The notes under the pieces: generated by a model
Told to the model about the DNA's origin: nothing
The model's database searches: none
What the model saw: only the letters and a program-made list of their open reading frames with translations
NCBI RefSeq assembly: GCF_004322855.1
Contig: NZ_CP036402.1
Location: forward strand, 3,720,001 to 3,784,000
Direction of reading: 5' to 3'
DNA length: 64,000 bases
Source: Egibacter rhizosphaerae
GTDB taxonomy: Bacteria; Actinomycetota; Nitriliruptoria; Euzebyales; Egibacteraceae
Shown here: piece by piece, positions 27,324 to 35,860 of the stretch
How positions within the stretch are numbered: the stretch's first letter is position 1
Layout: each line of letters opens with the position of its first letter
Position numbers and translations under genes: made by a program

Positions 27324-27950
27324 ATGTCGAGCACGACACGCGAATCGACCCGCGACGCGATCCTCGAGGGAGCCCTCGAGGTTCTGCAGCGCGGCGGGCT
27401 TCGGGACGCGCGGATGGAGGATGTCGCCGCCGCCGCGGGCTTCAGCCGCCAGAGCGTGTACTACCACTTCCGGTCCCGCGAGGAGCTCCTGTCCGCGCTG
27501 CTCGACCGGGGGCTCGGGGATCTCGTCGGTGAGATGCAGCGGGCCGTCGCGTCCGCGCCGACCGAGGAGCTCGTCCTGGTCGCCTTGCGCTTCTTCGCCG
27601 CGAACGAGGTGCTCTGCCGCTTGCTCGTGACCGAGCTGTGGGGGATATCGGGTGACCCCAATGAGCCACGCGAGATCGTTGCGCGGCTGGACGCCGAGGT
27701 CACGGGCCCGATGGCCCGCCGGCTCGAGGAGGAGGCCGCGGCCGGTGTCATCACGTGCGACCAGCCCTGGATCACCGCCCAGGCGTTGCTCGGGCAGGTG
27801 ACCGGGGTGGCCTTCGAGCCGATCGTGGCGGGCAAGACCGTGGACCTCGAGCTCATCGAGCCGGTGCTGCGCGGCTTCACGCGGGCGGTGCTCGGGCTGC
27901 CGGCGGAGAGTGCGACGAGCGGCGCGCAATCCGGGGACGGGCGGTCGTGA
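27324..27950 (+). CDS. TetR family transcriptional regulator
   Basis: 208 residues. The N-terminal helix-turn-helix is RDAILEGALEVLQRGGLRDA then RMEDVAAAAGFSRQSVYYHF and RSREELLSALL, the classic TetR_N pattern. The C-terminal ligand-binding helices are divergent, so the effector is unknown. Two inverted 15-base sites just upstream point to autoregulation. The stop overlaps the start of the giant Leu/Asp-repeat gene (GTGA), so both belong to one transcript, and the repeat protein is the obvious regulated target. The fad operon upstream, which ends 73 bp before, has another operator sequence. Confidence 0.9.
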   Translation: MSSTTRESTRDAILEGALEVLQRGGLRDARMEDVAAAAGFSRQSVYYHFRSREELLSALLDRGLGDLVGEMQRAVASAPTEELVLVALRFFAANEVLCRLLVTELWGISGDPNEPREIVARLDAEVTGPMARRLEEEAAAGVITCDQPWITAQALLGQVTGVAFEPIVAGKTVDLELIEPVLRGFTRAVLGLPAESATSGAQSGDGRS

Positions 27951-30900
27951 CCCGTCTCGGACGCTCCGGCCGGCTGGTCGCGATCCCGCTGCTCTGGGGT
28001 TTCGTGGCCGTGCTGCTCGTCGCGCCCCTCGAGGCGCCGGCGACCGGGACGTCCGATGGGGAGGTGAGCGACCTGCGGGTCCTCGAGACCGTGGAGGCGG
28101 CTCTCGAGGCCGACGGGGAGGTTCGGGACGCGACCTTGCACCGTCGTCTCGACGTGCGGGGTGACGGGGAGGTCGAGATCACCGATCCGGCCGCCGGACC
28201 CGACGTGCGTGAGGCCGGTCGGCTCGCCTCGCCGACGATGGACGGCGACGCGGTCGTGTGGCGGCTCGATCTCTCGGAGCCGCAGACCCGCTGGACCGTC
28301 GAGGGCTATCCGCCGACCGACGTTCCGTTCGGCGCGCGGGTGCGCTACGAGTTGGACGGGGAAGCCGTGGGCGCCGAAGAACTCGAGGGGGCCACGGGCG
28401 ACGCGGCCGTCAAGGTGCAGTTGCGCAACCCCACCGCCGAGCCACGGGTCGTCCTCGTCGGGGAGGGCGTGGACCGGACCGCCGACGCCGCCGACGTTCC
28501 GCTCCCGCTGCTCGCGGAGACCGAGCTCGCGCTCGACGATTCCTGGCAGAGCGTCCGCACCGACGCCGGCCGAGCGAGCGCGGGCGTCGATGGCGGCACC
28601 GACGTGCGTTGGTCGTCCGCGCTGTTCGAGCCGTTCGGGGAGTCGACGACCGACCTCGAAGTGCGGGGCTACGTCGAGGATGCGTCCGTGCCGCGCCTCG
28701 AGGTCAACGCGACCCCCATCACCAAGGACTCGAGTGACCTGCTGGCCACGGGCGAGGACCTGCTCACCGATCGCGCGACCATCGACGCAGTGGGCGCGTT
28801 CCTCGCCGCGACGTTGCTCGAGGCATTGTCGGAGGTCGCCGATGGGGCCGGGGAGCTGGCCGGGGGACTCGATGAACTCGACGAGGGGCTGGCCGAGGCC
28901 ACGGCCGAGTTCGACGAGATGGATCCCGAGGATCTGGCCGATGACGCGTTCGCCGGCCTCGAGGACGAGCTGGACCCCGAAGCGCTGCTGGACGACCTGG
29001 TGGATCCCGGCGCCTTTGATCTCGACCCCGAGGAGCTCCTCGCCGATCTCGAGGCCGACCTCGACCCGGACGACCTGCTCGACGACCTCGACCTCGAGGG
29101 TCTCCTCGATCGGTTCGATCCCGCCGCGCTGCTCACCGACGCCGACTTCGACGCGCTGCTCGAGGAGCTGATCGCGCAGCTCGCCCCCGATCTCGAGGAG
29201 ATCGACCTCGACGACGATGCCGTGCAGGATGCCCTCGAGGACGCCTTCGCCGACCTTGCACCGGATGCCGATCTCGCCGACCTGCTCGAGGCCCTCGACC
29301 TCGGCGACCTGCTCGACGACCTCGACCTCGACGAGGAGCTCGACCTCGGCGACCGGCTCGATGACGTGTCGCTCGAGGGCCTGCTCGACGATCTCGACCT
29401 CGAAGACATCATCGGCGACATCGACCTCGACGAGCTGCTCGAGGACCTGCTCGACGAGCTCGAGCTTCCGGAGCTCGATCCGGAGGAGTTGGAACAGCAA
29501 CTCCTCGACCTCCTCGGCGACGACACCGTGGGTGACGTGCTCGCCGAGTTGGACGTGGAGACGCTGCTCGCCACACTGCTCGGAGGCGCCGATCTCGACG
29601 TCGACGTCGCCATGGCGGTGGCCGGGCTGTTCGACGAGTTGGACGTCGACCTCGGCACCATCGAGAGGGAGCGCATGCAGGCGCTCGGCCAGGACCTCGG
29701 CGGGGCGCTCGGCCTGACCGAGAACGCTGCAGGCGCCGCCGAAGCGACCCTCGCCGCGTTGGGGGAGGCCGGCGACGACGCTCCCGGCGCCATCGATACC
29801 GCGCCCAACGAGGAACTCGCCGCACTCTCCGAGCGCCTCGCAGCGGACGTACGAAGCGGCGCCGAGGGCCTGAGGAGTCTGGGGCTCGACGGGCTCGCCC
29901 GCGTCGAATCGCGGCTCGAGGAGACCGGGGCGGACCTCGACCGGGCGCTCGAGCTGTTGGGCGAGCTCGAGGCCGAGGACGGCGACCCGGTCGAGGAGCT
30001 GCGTGACCTGCTGACCGGGGCCCGCGATCGCATCCGCGAGGCTCGCGACGACGTCGCCGGGACCCGGGAGGCGTTGCTGGACGAGTTCGGGGCCGTGGCC
30101 GACGAGCTCGACGGGGTCGCCGACGAGATGGACGGCCTGGGCGCTCTGTTGGGTGATGAGGACCAGCTCGTCGAGCGCGTCGACCGCGAGAACCTGGATG
30201 CCGCCGCCTCGGCGGCGACCGAGGTGCAGCAGGGCCTGGCCGACCTCGAGGAGCTGTTGGGGGACGCGAGCGAGCGCGTCGACGAGCTGGCCGAGGAGGT
30301 CGGTGACGAGGCCGACCTCGAGGAGCTCCTGCTCGATCGGCTGGACGGGACGGTGGTCGATCTCGAGCCGCTCTTGCTCGACGCGAACGACCGTCTGCTC
30401 GACGCGGTCGCCGACGTGCCTCTCGCCGAGATCCTCGACGAGATCCCGCTCTCGGAGCTGCTGGACGAGCTCGATCTCGATCTCGACCCCGCGGAGCTGA
30501 TGGCCGGCCTCGATCTCGATGAGCTCCTGGCCGAGTTGGACCTCGCCGACCTGATCCAGCTCGGCGAGCTCGAGAACGGCGACCTGCTCGACGGGATCGA
30601 CCTCGACGAGCTGTCGGATCTGCTCGACGACGCCGATCTACCCGAACTGGCGGACCTGCTCGACGAGCTCGATCTGGAGCCCGGCGACCTGCTCGACGAC
30701 ATCGACTTCGAGGAGCTCCTCGAGGACATCGACCTCGCCGAGGCGATCGGTGACGTGCTCGACGAGCTGGACTTCGGCGAGCTCGAGGACCTGCTCGATC
30801 CCGAGGACCTCGACGTCGAGGCCCTCCTCGACGCCGCCGGCCTGGACCCGGCCGGCCTGCTGGACCAGGTCGACCCGCCCGATCTCGCCGACGTCACCGA

Positions 30901-31414
30901 CGATCTCGGGCTCGAGGAGATGTTCGCGGACCTCGCGCCCGACCCGGCGGAGCTGTTCGACGGGCTGGACCTCCCGGGGGTCGAGGCGCTGCTGGCCGAG
31001 CTCGACCTCGACATGGACGATCTGCTCGCGGACCTCGGGTTCGACGAGCTCGGCGATCTCGACGAGCTGATCGACGGGCTCAGCGAGGCCATCGCGGGCC
31101 TGGCCGAGGGCGGTGACGAGCTCAGCGATGGCCTGCAGGAGCTCGCCGACGAAGGGCTCGGGCAGCTGGTGAGCCAGCTCGACGACGATGCCGACGAGGC
31201 GCGTGAGCAGATCGCGCAGTTGGATGCGTTGAGCGATCGGGCGGCCGAGGCGCAGCCCACTGCCAGCCCCGACGGGGCGATCGCCAGTGCGCGCTACCGC
31301 CTGGTCATGGAGCCGGACGAGCCCCTGCCCATGCCGGTGCTCGTGCTCGGCGGAGTGCTCGCGCTACTCGCGGGTGGCGCGGAGCTGCTGCGGCGACGCC
31401 TCGAGTTCCCCTGA
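27947..31414 (+). CDS. Giant acidic Leu/Asp-repeat protein with N- and C-terminal membrane segments
   Basis: 1155 residues from the GTG overlapping the tetR stop. A signal or membrane segment lies at about 9-32 (LVAIPLLWGFVAVLLVAPLE). Residues about 38-260 form a beta-rich domain; FGARVRYELDGEAVGAEELE followed by VQLRN resembles the extracytoplasmic part of proteins with YhgE/Pip-like coiled regions. Then come two very acidic tracts, about 320-540 and 790-1060, built of 9-11-residue units of the form DLDELLDDLDL, separated by a helical region. Gly-spaced helices of YhgE type flank them (GELAGGLDELDEGLAEA; GGDELSDGLQELADEGLGQL). A final membrane span (MPVLVLGGVLALLAGGAELL) and RRRLEFP anchor the C-terminus. 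Function unknown; a rod-like, perhaps calcium-binding, surface protein is conceivable. Confidence 0.8.
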   Translation: MTRLGRSGRLVAIPLLWGFVAVLLVAPLEAPATGTSDGEVSDLRVLETVEAALEADGEVRDATLHRRLDVRGDGEVEITDPAAGPDVREAGRLASPTMDGDAVVWRLDLSEPQTRWTVEGYPPTDVPFGARVRYELDGEAVGAEELEGATGDAAVKVQLRNPTAEPRVVLVGEGVDRTADAADVPLPLLAETELALDDSWQSVRTDAGRASAGVDGGTDVRWSSALFEPFGESTTDLEVRGYVEDASVPRLEVNATPITKDSSDLLATGEDLLTDRATIDAVGAFLAATLLEALSEVADGAGELAGGLDELDEGLAEATAEFDEMDPEDLADDAFAGLEDELDPEALLDDLVDPGAFDLDPEELLADLEADLDPDDLLDDLDLEGLLDRFDPAALLTDADFDALLEELIAQLAPDLEEIDLDDDAVQDALEDAFADLAPDADLADLLEALDLGDLLDDLDLDEELDLGDRLDDVSLEGLLDDLDLEDIIGDIDLDELLEDLLDELELPELDPEELEQQLLDLLGDDTVGDVLAELDVETLLATLLGGADLDVDVAMAVAGLFDELDVDLGTIERERMQALGQDLGGALGLTENAAGAAEATLAALGEAGDDAPGAIDTAPNEELAALSERLAADVRSGAEGLRSLGLDGLARVESRLEETGADLDRALELLGELEAEDGDPVEELRDLLTGARDRIREARDDVAGTREALLDEFGAVADELDGVADEMDGLGALLGDEDQLVERVDRENLDAAASAATEVQQGLADLEELLGDASERVDELAEEVGDEADLEELLLDRLDGTVVDLEPLLLDANDRLLDAVADVPLAEILDEIPLSELLDELDLDLDPAELMAGLDLDELLAELDLADLIQLGELENGDLLDGIDLDELSDLLDDADLPELADLLDELDLEPGDLLDDIDFEELLEDIDLAEAIGDVLDELDFGELEDLLDPEDLDVEALLDAAGLDPAGLLDQVDPPDLADVTDDLGLEEMFADLAPDPAELFDGLDLPGVEALLAELDLDMDDLLADLGFDELGDLDELIDGLSEAIAGLAEGGDELSDGLQELADEGLGQLVSQLDDDADEAREQIAQLDALSDRAAEAQPTASPDGAIASARYRLVMEPDEPLPMPVLVLGGVLALLAGGAELLRRRLEFP

Positions 31415-31425
31415 CCGTCCAGCAG

Positions 31426-32229
31426 TCACGGGTCCCTTCGCTGCGCGTCCAGCCACCCGAGCATCGTCGCGAGCGGCCAGTCCCAGAAGCCCTCGGCCAT
31501 CAGCCCGTGACCCATTCCTGCGAACATCACGCAGCCGCCGCCGTAGATCCGCGCGGTCCGGGGGAACTCGACGGGCGGGACGAGCTTGTCCTCGCCGGCT
31601 CCGAGCACGAGCAGCGGGCAGCCTGCGGTGCGCGGTCGCGGCGCGAACGCGATCTCGAGCTGTGCCAGCGGGGACTCGTCCTGCAGCTGCGCCACGTAGG
31701 CCTCCGCGGCGGCGGGCGGCAGGGCAGGCGAGAAGACGTCCGACGCGTCGAGGCGGATCGAGCGGAACGCGAGCGACCGCAGGAACTGCCAGGGCCGGCG
31801 GCGAGCCAGCAGCGCCGTCACGCCCAACCCGTCCCGCGCCCCTGCGGGGGTGACGAGCACGGCCGCGGGTGGGGTAGAGCGCACCAGCACACGTCGGACG
31901 AGCAGGCCGCCCATCGAGTGTCCGACGAGCACCGGTGGCTCCGGCATCTCGGCGACGGCGCGCATCACGTCGTCCTCGTAGTCGCGCAGCCGCCAGCGCG
32001 AGAGGCGCTCACGGCCTCCCGACTGCCCGTGGCCACGCAAGCTCAGCGCTGCCGATCGCCAGCCGCGGGCAGCAGCGGCCGCCATCCACAGCTCCCAGAC
32101 CCATGCGCCCGCCTTGACCCCGTGCACGAACAGAAGCGGCGGCCGGTCGGTCGCGCCGTCGTCGGCCTCGCGCCAGCGGAGCTCGAGCTCCGCCGCCGGC
32201 GTCGAGACCCGGTGGCGCCCCTTGATCAT
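31426..32229 (-). CDS. Alpha/beta hydrolase
   Basis: 267 residues. The oxyanion region LLFVHGVKAGAWVWELW, the nucleophile elbow VLVGHSMGGLLVRRVL (Ser in GHSMGG), the acid in LVLGAGEDKLVPP and the catalytic His in MFAGMGHGLMAEG make a complete triad of the Abhydrolase_6 type. No signal peptide, so cytoplasmic. Substrate cannot be inferred; relatives are lipases, esterases and haloperoxidases. It ends 11 bp from the convergent end of the giant repeat gene and starts 23 bp after the flotillin stop, so it may be the last gene of the flotillin operon. Confidence 0.85.
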   Translation of the reverse strand: MIKGRHRVSTPAAELELRWREADDGATDRPPLLFVHGVKAGAWVWELWMAAAAARGWRSAALSLRGHGQSGGRERLSRWRLRDYEDDVMRAVAEMPEPPVLVGHSMGGLLVRRVLVRSTPPAAVLVTPAGARDGLGVTALLARRRPWQFLRSLAFRSIRLDASDVFSPALPPAAAEAYVAQLQDESPLAQLEIAFAPRPRTAGCPLLVLGAGEDKLVPPVEFPRTARIYGGGCVMFAGMGHGLMAEGFWDWPLATMLGWLDAQRRDP

Positions 32230-32252
32230 CGCCTGAGAGACGCGGCGCCGGC

Positions 32253-33701
32253 CTAGGAGTCCTCCTCGCCCTCGGCCGAGTTGCCCCCGTCCCCGGTGCG
32301 GCGCATCGCCGCCCCCGCGGCCTCCCGCAGCGCGGACTCGTCGCCGTCACCGCGGCCGAGGCGGCTGAACAGCCCCCGCAGGTCGATGCCGGTGAGATCG
32401 CTGCCGACCTGCAGGCCCTGCTCGAGGTTGTTGGCGACCGACTTCGTGAGACTGGAGGCGCCGTCGGTGGAGATGACGGTCATCTTCTCGACCTCGGACA
32501 GCGGCTCGCTCGCCCCGCGCACGATGTCGGGCAGGACGCTCGTGAGCAGGTCGATCACCGCGGCGTCGCCGTAGAGCTGGAACGCCTCGGCGTTCTTGCG
32601 GCGGGCCTCGGCCTCGGCCTCACCCTTCGCGCGGATCGCCTCCGCGTCCGCGCGGCCCTCGAGCTCGGTCGCCTCGGCCATCTTCGCGCGGCGCTCGCGC
32701 TCGGCCTCCGCCTCGTAGATCGCGGCGTTGCGCTGCCCCTCGGCCTCCTGCTCCACGCGATAGCGCTCGGCCTCGGCCGGCCGGCGGACCTCGGCGTCGA
32801 GCTGGCGGTCGCGCAGGCTCGCCTCCCGTTCGGCGACCCGCTCCTGCTCGGAGACGACCTCCTGGTTGCGCGCGGCCTCCCGCAGGGGGCCCGCGGCCGC
32901 GGCCTGGGCGTTGGCCTCATCCGTCTCGGCCTTGATCTCGGCCTTCTTCAGCTCGAGCTGGCGCTCGCTGACCGCGATCTCCTCCTCGGCGCGCAACCGC
33001 TCCTGCTCGGACTGCTGGCGCGCACGGGCCTCGGCGATCTCGGCGTCCTGCTGCACGCGAGCGGCCTCGGGGCGCCCGAGGTCCTCGAGGTAGCTGCCCT
33101 CGGCCTGGATGTCCTGCAGCTGGAACGTGTCGAGCGTGAGTCCCTGGTTGGTGAGGCTCGTCTCGGCCTCCTCGGCGACCGCGGACGCGAACGCGGCACG
33201 GTCCTTGATGATCTCGTCGACCGTGAGCCGCCCGACGATCGCGCGCAGGGACCCGGCGAGCACCTCCTGGGTGAACTCCTCGATCGATCCCTGCTGGGCG
33301 AGGAAGCGCTGGGCGGCCGCGCGGATGGCGTCCTCGTTGCCGCCCACTTTGACCACCGCGACGCCGTCGAGGTCGGTCTTGATGCCCTGCTGGCTGACCG
33401 CGCCGGTGATGCGCACGCTGATGCGCCGGCTCGACAGGTCGAGGATGTGCAGCTTCTGGATGAACGGGAGCACGAACACGCTCGCGCCCATCACGACCTT
33501 CTGGCCGGACAGGTCGGTGGAAACCTCGCCGGTCTCGGGGTTCTTCACCGCCCCCTCGCCCTTGCGGCCGGTGATGATGAACGCCTCGTTCGGCCCGGCC
33601 ACCGCGATGCGCTTCACGATCAGGTAGACGACGAGGATCAGCAGGACGACCGCCCCGATGATCCCGGTCACGAGCGGGGCCTCGAACAGGAACTCGAACA
33701 T
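32253..33701 (-). CDS. Flotillin-like SPFH protein
   Basis: 482 residues from ATG at 33701; a longer frame upstream is not needed. One N-terminal hydrophobic segment (LVTGIIGAVVLLILVVYLIV), then an SPFH/PHB domain (PNEAFIITGRKGEG to RIAQ-like region with LQDIQAEGSYLEDLGRPEAA) and a long Glu/Ala/Arg coiled coil (about 230-390) before a conserved C-terminal segment (SVLPDIVRGASEPLSEVEKM). This is the FloT/YuaG layout of scaffold proteins that organise membrane microdomains. The adjacent NfeD-like gene upstream is the typical partner (YuaF-YuaG pair). Confidence 0.92.
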   Translation of the reverse strand: MFEFLFEAPLVTGIIGAVVLLILVVYLIVKRIAVAGPNEAFIITGRKGEGAVKNPETGEVSTDLSGQKVVMGASVFVLPFIQKLHILDLSSRRISVRITGAVSQQGIKTDLDGVAVVKVGGNEDAIRAAAQRFLAQQGSIEEFTQEVLAGSLRAIVGRLTVDEIIKDRAAFASAVAEEAETSLTNQGLTLDTFQLQDIQAEGSYLEDLGRPEAARVQQDAEIAEARARQQSEQERLRAEEEIAVSERQLELKKAEIKAETDEANAQAAAAGPLREAARNQEVVSEQERVAEREASLRDRQLDAEVRRPAEAERYRVEQEAEGQRNAAIYEAEAERERRAKMAEATELEGRADAEAIRAKGEAEAEARRKNAEAFQLYGDAAVIDLLTSVLPDIVRGASEPLSEVEKMTVISTDGASSLTKSVANNLEQGLQVGSDLTGIDLRGLFSRLGRGDGDESALREAAGAAMRRTGDGGNSAEGEEDS

Positions 33702-33788
33702 GAGCGACGTCTCCCCGTGTGGCGCGATGGCTGGTGCTGCTCGGATGGCGGGCACGGCGAGGGGGTGCACCACCGTGCCGATGACAGC

Positions 33789-34301
33789 CTAGGAGTCGTC
33801 GAGCCGCTTGACGAGGAGTGCGGAGCTCGACAGCACCGTGGTGACCTCGATCGGCGTGCCGACGTCGATGGTCCGGTTCGCGCGGGCGTTGTACTTCACC
33901 GTCTGGCCGAGGTGTTGCACGTTCACCTCGCCGAACGAGCCCTCGGGGATCGGGGTGACCACCACGCCGGTGGCGCCGACGAGATCCGAGGTGCGCATCG
34001 TCTCGTCGGTCGGCATGCGCATGAGGCTGCGGGTGATCCCGAAGGCGATGCCGCCCACCACGATGCCGCTGCCGAGTCCCGCGAGCGCCCCGCCAGGAAC
34101 GCCGACCTCCGTCGCGTTCATCGTGAGAGCGCCACCGAACCCGAAGGCGGCCAGGAACGCCCCGATGACCGGGCCGGACAACAACCCGCCCCCGCCGATG
34201 TCGAGCGCGTCGAAGACCCCGTCCAGGATCTCGCCCAGCAGCGCGGACACGAGCAGGAGGGCAAGCCCGATCACCCCGATGATGAGGAACCCGATCAACA
34301 C
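33789..34301 (-). CDS. NfeD-like membrane protein, flotillin partner
   Basis: 170 residues from a GTG at 34301 with AGGAG close upstream; the start is uncertain because several in-frame GTG codons precede it. The N-terminal half has two to three membrane spans (FLIIGVIGLALLLVSALLGE, GPVIGAFLAAFGFGGALTM, LAGLGSGIVVGGIAFGI). The C-terminal 70 residues form an OB-fold (LVGATGVVVTPIPEGSFGEV to SSALLVKRLDDS) typical of short NfeD/YuaF proteins that lack the ClpP-like protease part. Encoded directly before the flotillin gene, so the two should work together in membrane organisation. Confidence 0.85.
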   Translation of the reverse strand: MLIGFLIIGVIGLALLLVSALLGEILDGVFDALDIGGGGLLSGPVIGAFLAAFGFGGALTMNATEVGVPGGALAGLGSGIVVGGIAFGITRSLMRMPTDETMRTSDLVGATGVVVTPIPEGSFGEVNVQHLGQTVKYNARANRTIDVGTPIEVTTVLSSSALLVKRLDDS

Positions 34302-34405
34302 GTGCTCCTGGGTCGGCGACGACGTCAGGGTATAGGAACGGTCGCCGATGAACACGCATCGGGCAGCCGCACCCCCAGTGGCGCGGGTCGGCTCGGTGGT
34401 TCGCG

Positions 34406-35755
34406 TCAGGCCTCGGCGGCCACGGGGTGGGTCCGCCGGGGATCGACCGGCTGCGGCTTGGGTTCGCCGAGGTGGTAGCCCTGCCCGCCGTGCAGCTGCA
34501 GCGGCCGTGACTCCTGGCCGGGCAGGCTGCGCGCGAGGCTGAGCATCTCGCGGCTCTCGATCCCCTCGCCGATCACGGTCGCCCCGGTGTGCTCCGCGAC
34601 GACGCAGATCGCGCGGACGAGCGCGCGGAACCGTTCCTCGTCTCCTGCCTTGGCCAGCAGCGACGCGTCGATCTTGAGGAAGTCGGCGTGGACAACGCCG
34701 AGCCACTCGACACCGGCGTTCGGTGCACCGAGGTCATCGATGCTGATCTTGAAGCCCTTGCGCGCCAGGGCCGCCGCACCTTCGGCCACGACCTGCGGGT
34801 CGACGGTACTGGGGCTGGTCAGCTCGAAGACGACGCGCTCGGGGGAGAGGCCGGCGCGTTCGACCGCGCGGATCGGGGTGAGACCCTGCAGCGACGGGTG
34901 ATGCAGTGCTGAGGGGGAGATGTTCAGGAACAGGAGCGTCCCGGCGGGCATCTCGAACCCGGGACCGTCGTCGAGCACGGCCTCGCGGCAGAGCGCGTCG
35001 AGGTCGGCGGCCTGACCGAGGCGGGCGGCCGCCGCGAAGGCCTGCGCCGGGCCGTCGAACCCGTACCGGCTCGACGGACGGCTCAACGCCTCGAACCCGA
35101 TCAGCCGCTGGCGGTCCAACGACACCAGGGGCTGGTAGCTGATCGCCATCCGGCGGTCGGTGAGCAGGGTGCCGACGCGTTCGAGGTCCTCACGAGTGAC
35201 GGTCACCGCCGTCTCGCGGATCTCGTCGTGCCCGACGACCGCCCCGGACCCGCGCTGGCGGGCCTCCTCGGCAGCCGCGGCGGCATCGCCCCAGAGGTCC
35301 CGACCCTTCGTCGCCAACGCGAAACCGACCTGGACCAGACCGGACATGCGGGACTGTCCCGCGACGCGGAGGATCAGTTGGGCGGTCTCCTGGGCCTCGG
35401 TCGTGCCCGCGGGCTCGATGAGGACGGCGAATTCCTGCTGGCCCAGCCGGAAGGTCAGTTCGGGGCTGAAGCGCGCGGTGAGCCGCCGAGCGAACGACGC
35501 AATGTCGGGGGCGAACTCGCCGTCCACGTCATCCGGCACGGCGCTCGTCGGCCGAATCGTGGCGATGAGCAGGGCCGCGCGCGGCGGGGGATCGCTCGCG
35601 TGCGCCCGGAGCGCGGCGCGTCCCTCGGCTGGTGACATCGGCGCAGTCCCGTCCATGGCGCGGGGGTCCCGCGCAGGAGTGCGCAGCAGCAGACCCAGCA
35701 GCGCGCCGAGAGGTAGCGCCGCGGCCACCAGGGCGATCACCAGGTAGGGACTCAT
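34406..35755 (-). CDS. EAL-domain c-di-GMP phosphodiesterase with degenerate GGDEF domain
   Basis: 449 residues from ATG at 35755. One N-terminal membrane span (YLVIALVAAALPLGALLGLL). Residues about 55-180 look like a GGDEF fold whose signature has decayed to GQQEF, so no cyclase activity. The EAL domain from about 200 keeps the metal and general-base residues: EAL in GFEALSRP, Asn in LFLNISPSAL, Glu in VFELT, the Asp pair in ISIDDLG, Lys in DFLKID, Glu in GEGIES and Gln in QGYHLGEPKP. The loop after DDLG (APNAGVEWL) deviates from the usual DFGTGYSSL. Predicted to hydrolyse c-di-GMP at the membrane. Confidence 0.87.
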   Translation of the reverse strand: MSPYLVIALVAAALPLGALLGLLLRTPARDPRAMDGTAPMSPAEGRAALRAHASDPPPRAALLIATIRPTSAVPDDVDGEFAPDIASFARRLTARFSPELTFRLGQQEFAVLIEPAGTTEAQETAQLILRVAGQSRMSGLVQVGFALATKGRDLWGDAAAAAEEARQRGSGAVVGHDEIRETAVTVTREDLERVGTLLTDRRMAISYQPLVSLDRQRLIGFEALSRPSSRYGFDGPAQAFAAAARLGQAADLDALCREAVLDDGPGFEMPAGTLLFLNISPSALHHPSLQGLTPIRAVERAGLSPERVVFELTSPSTVDPQVVAEGAAALARKGFKISIDDLGAPNAGVEWLGVVHADFLKIDASLLAKAGDEERFRALVRAICVVAEHTGATVIGEGIESREMLSLARSLPGQESRPLQLHGGQGYHLGEPKPQPVDPRRTHPVAAEA

Positions 35756-35860
35756 CCGCTGCCAGTCGACCGCTCGTCCCGGTCGGTAAGGGGCGTCGGC
35801 GTGCTCCGGCGCCCCTTCTCGTGCGCTGCGTCGAGCTCGGCATGCCCTAGTGTGCGACGC

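Noticed and set aside
27461-31260. Long minus-strand and alternate-frame open frames over the giant repeat gene (Ser/Arg-rich or Leu/Val/Glu-rich)
   Set aside because: Shadows of the repetitive GAC/CTC/GAG codons; only the plus-strand frame has signal and membrane segments and a coupled start.
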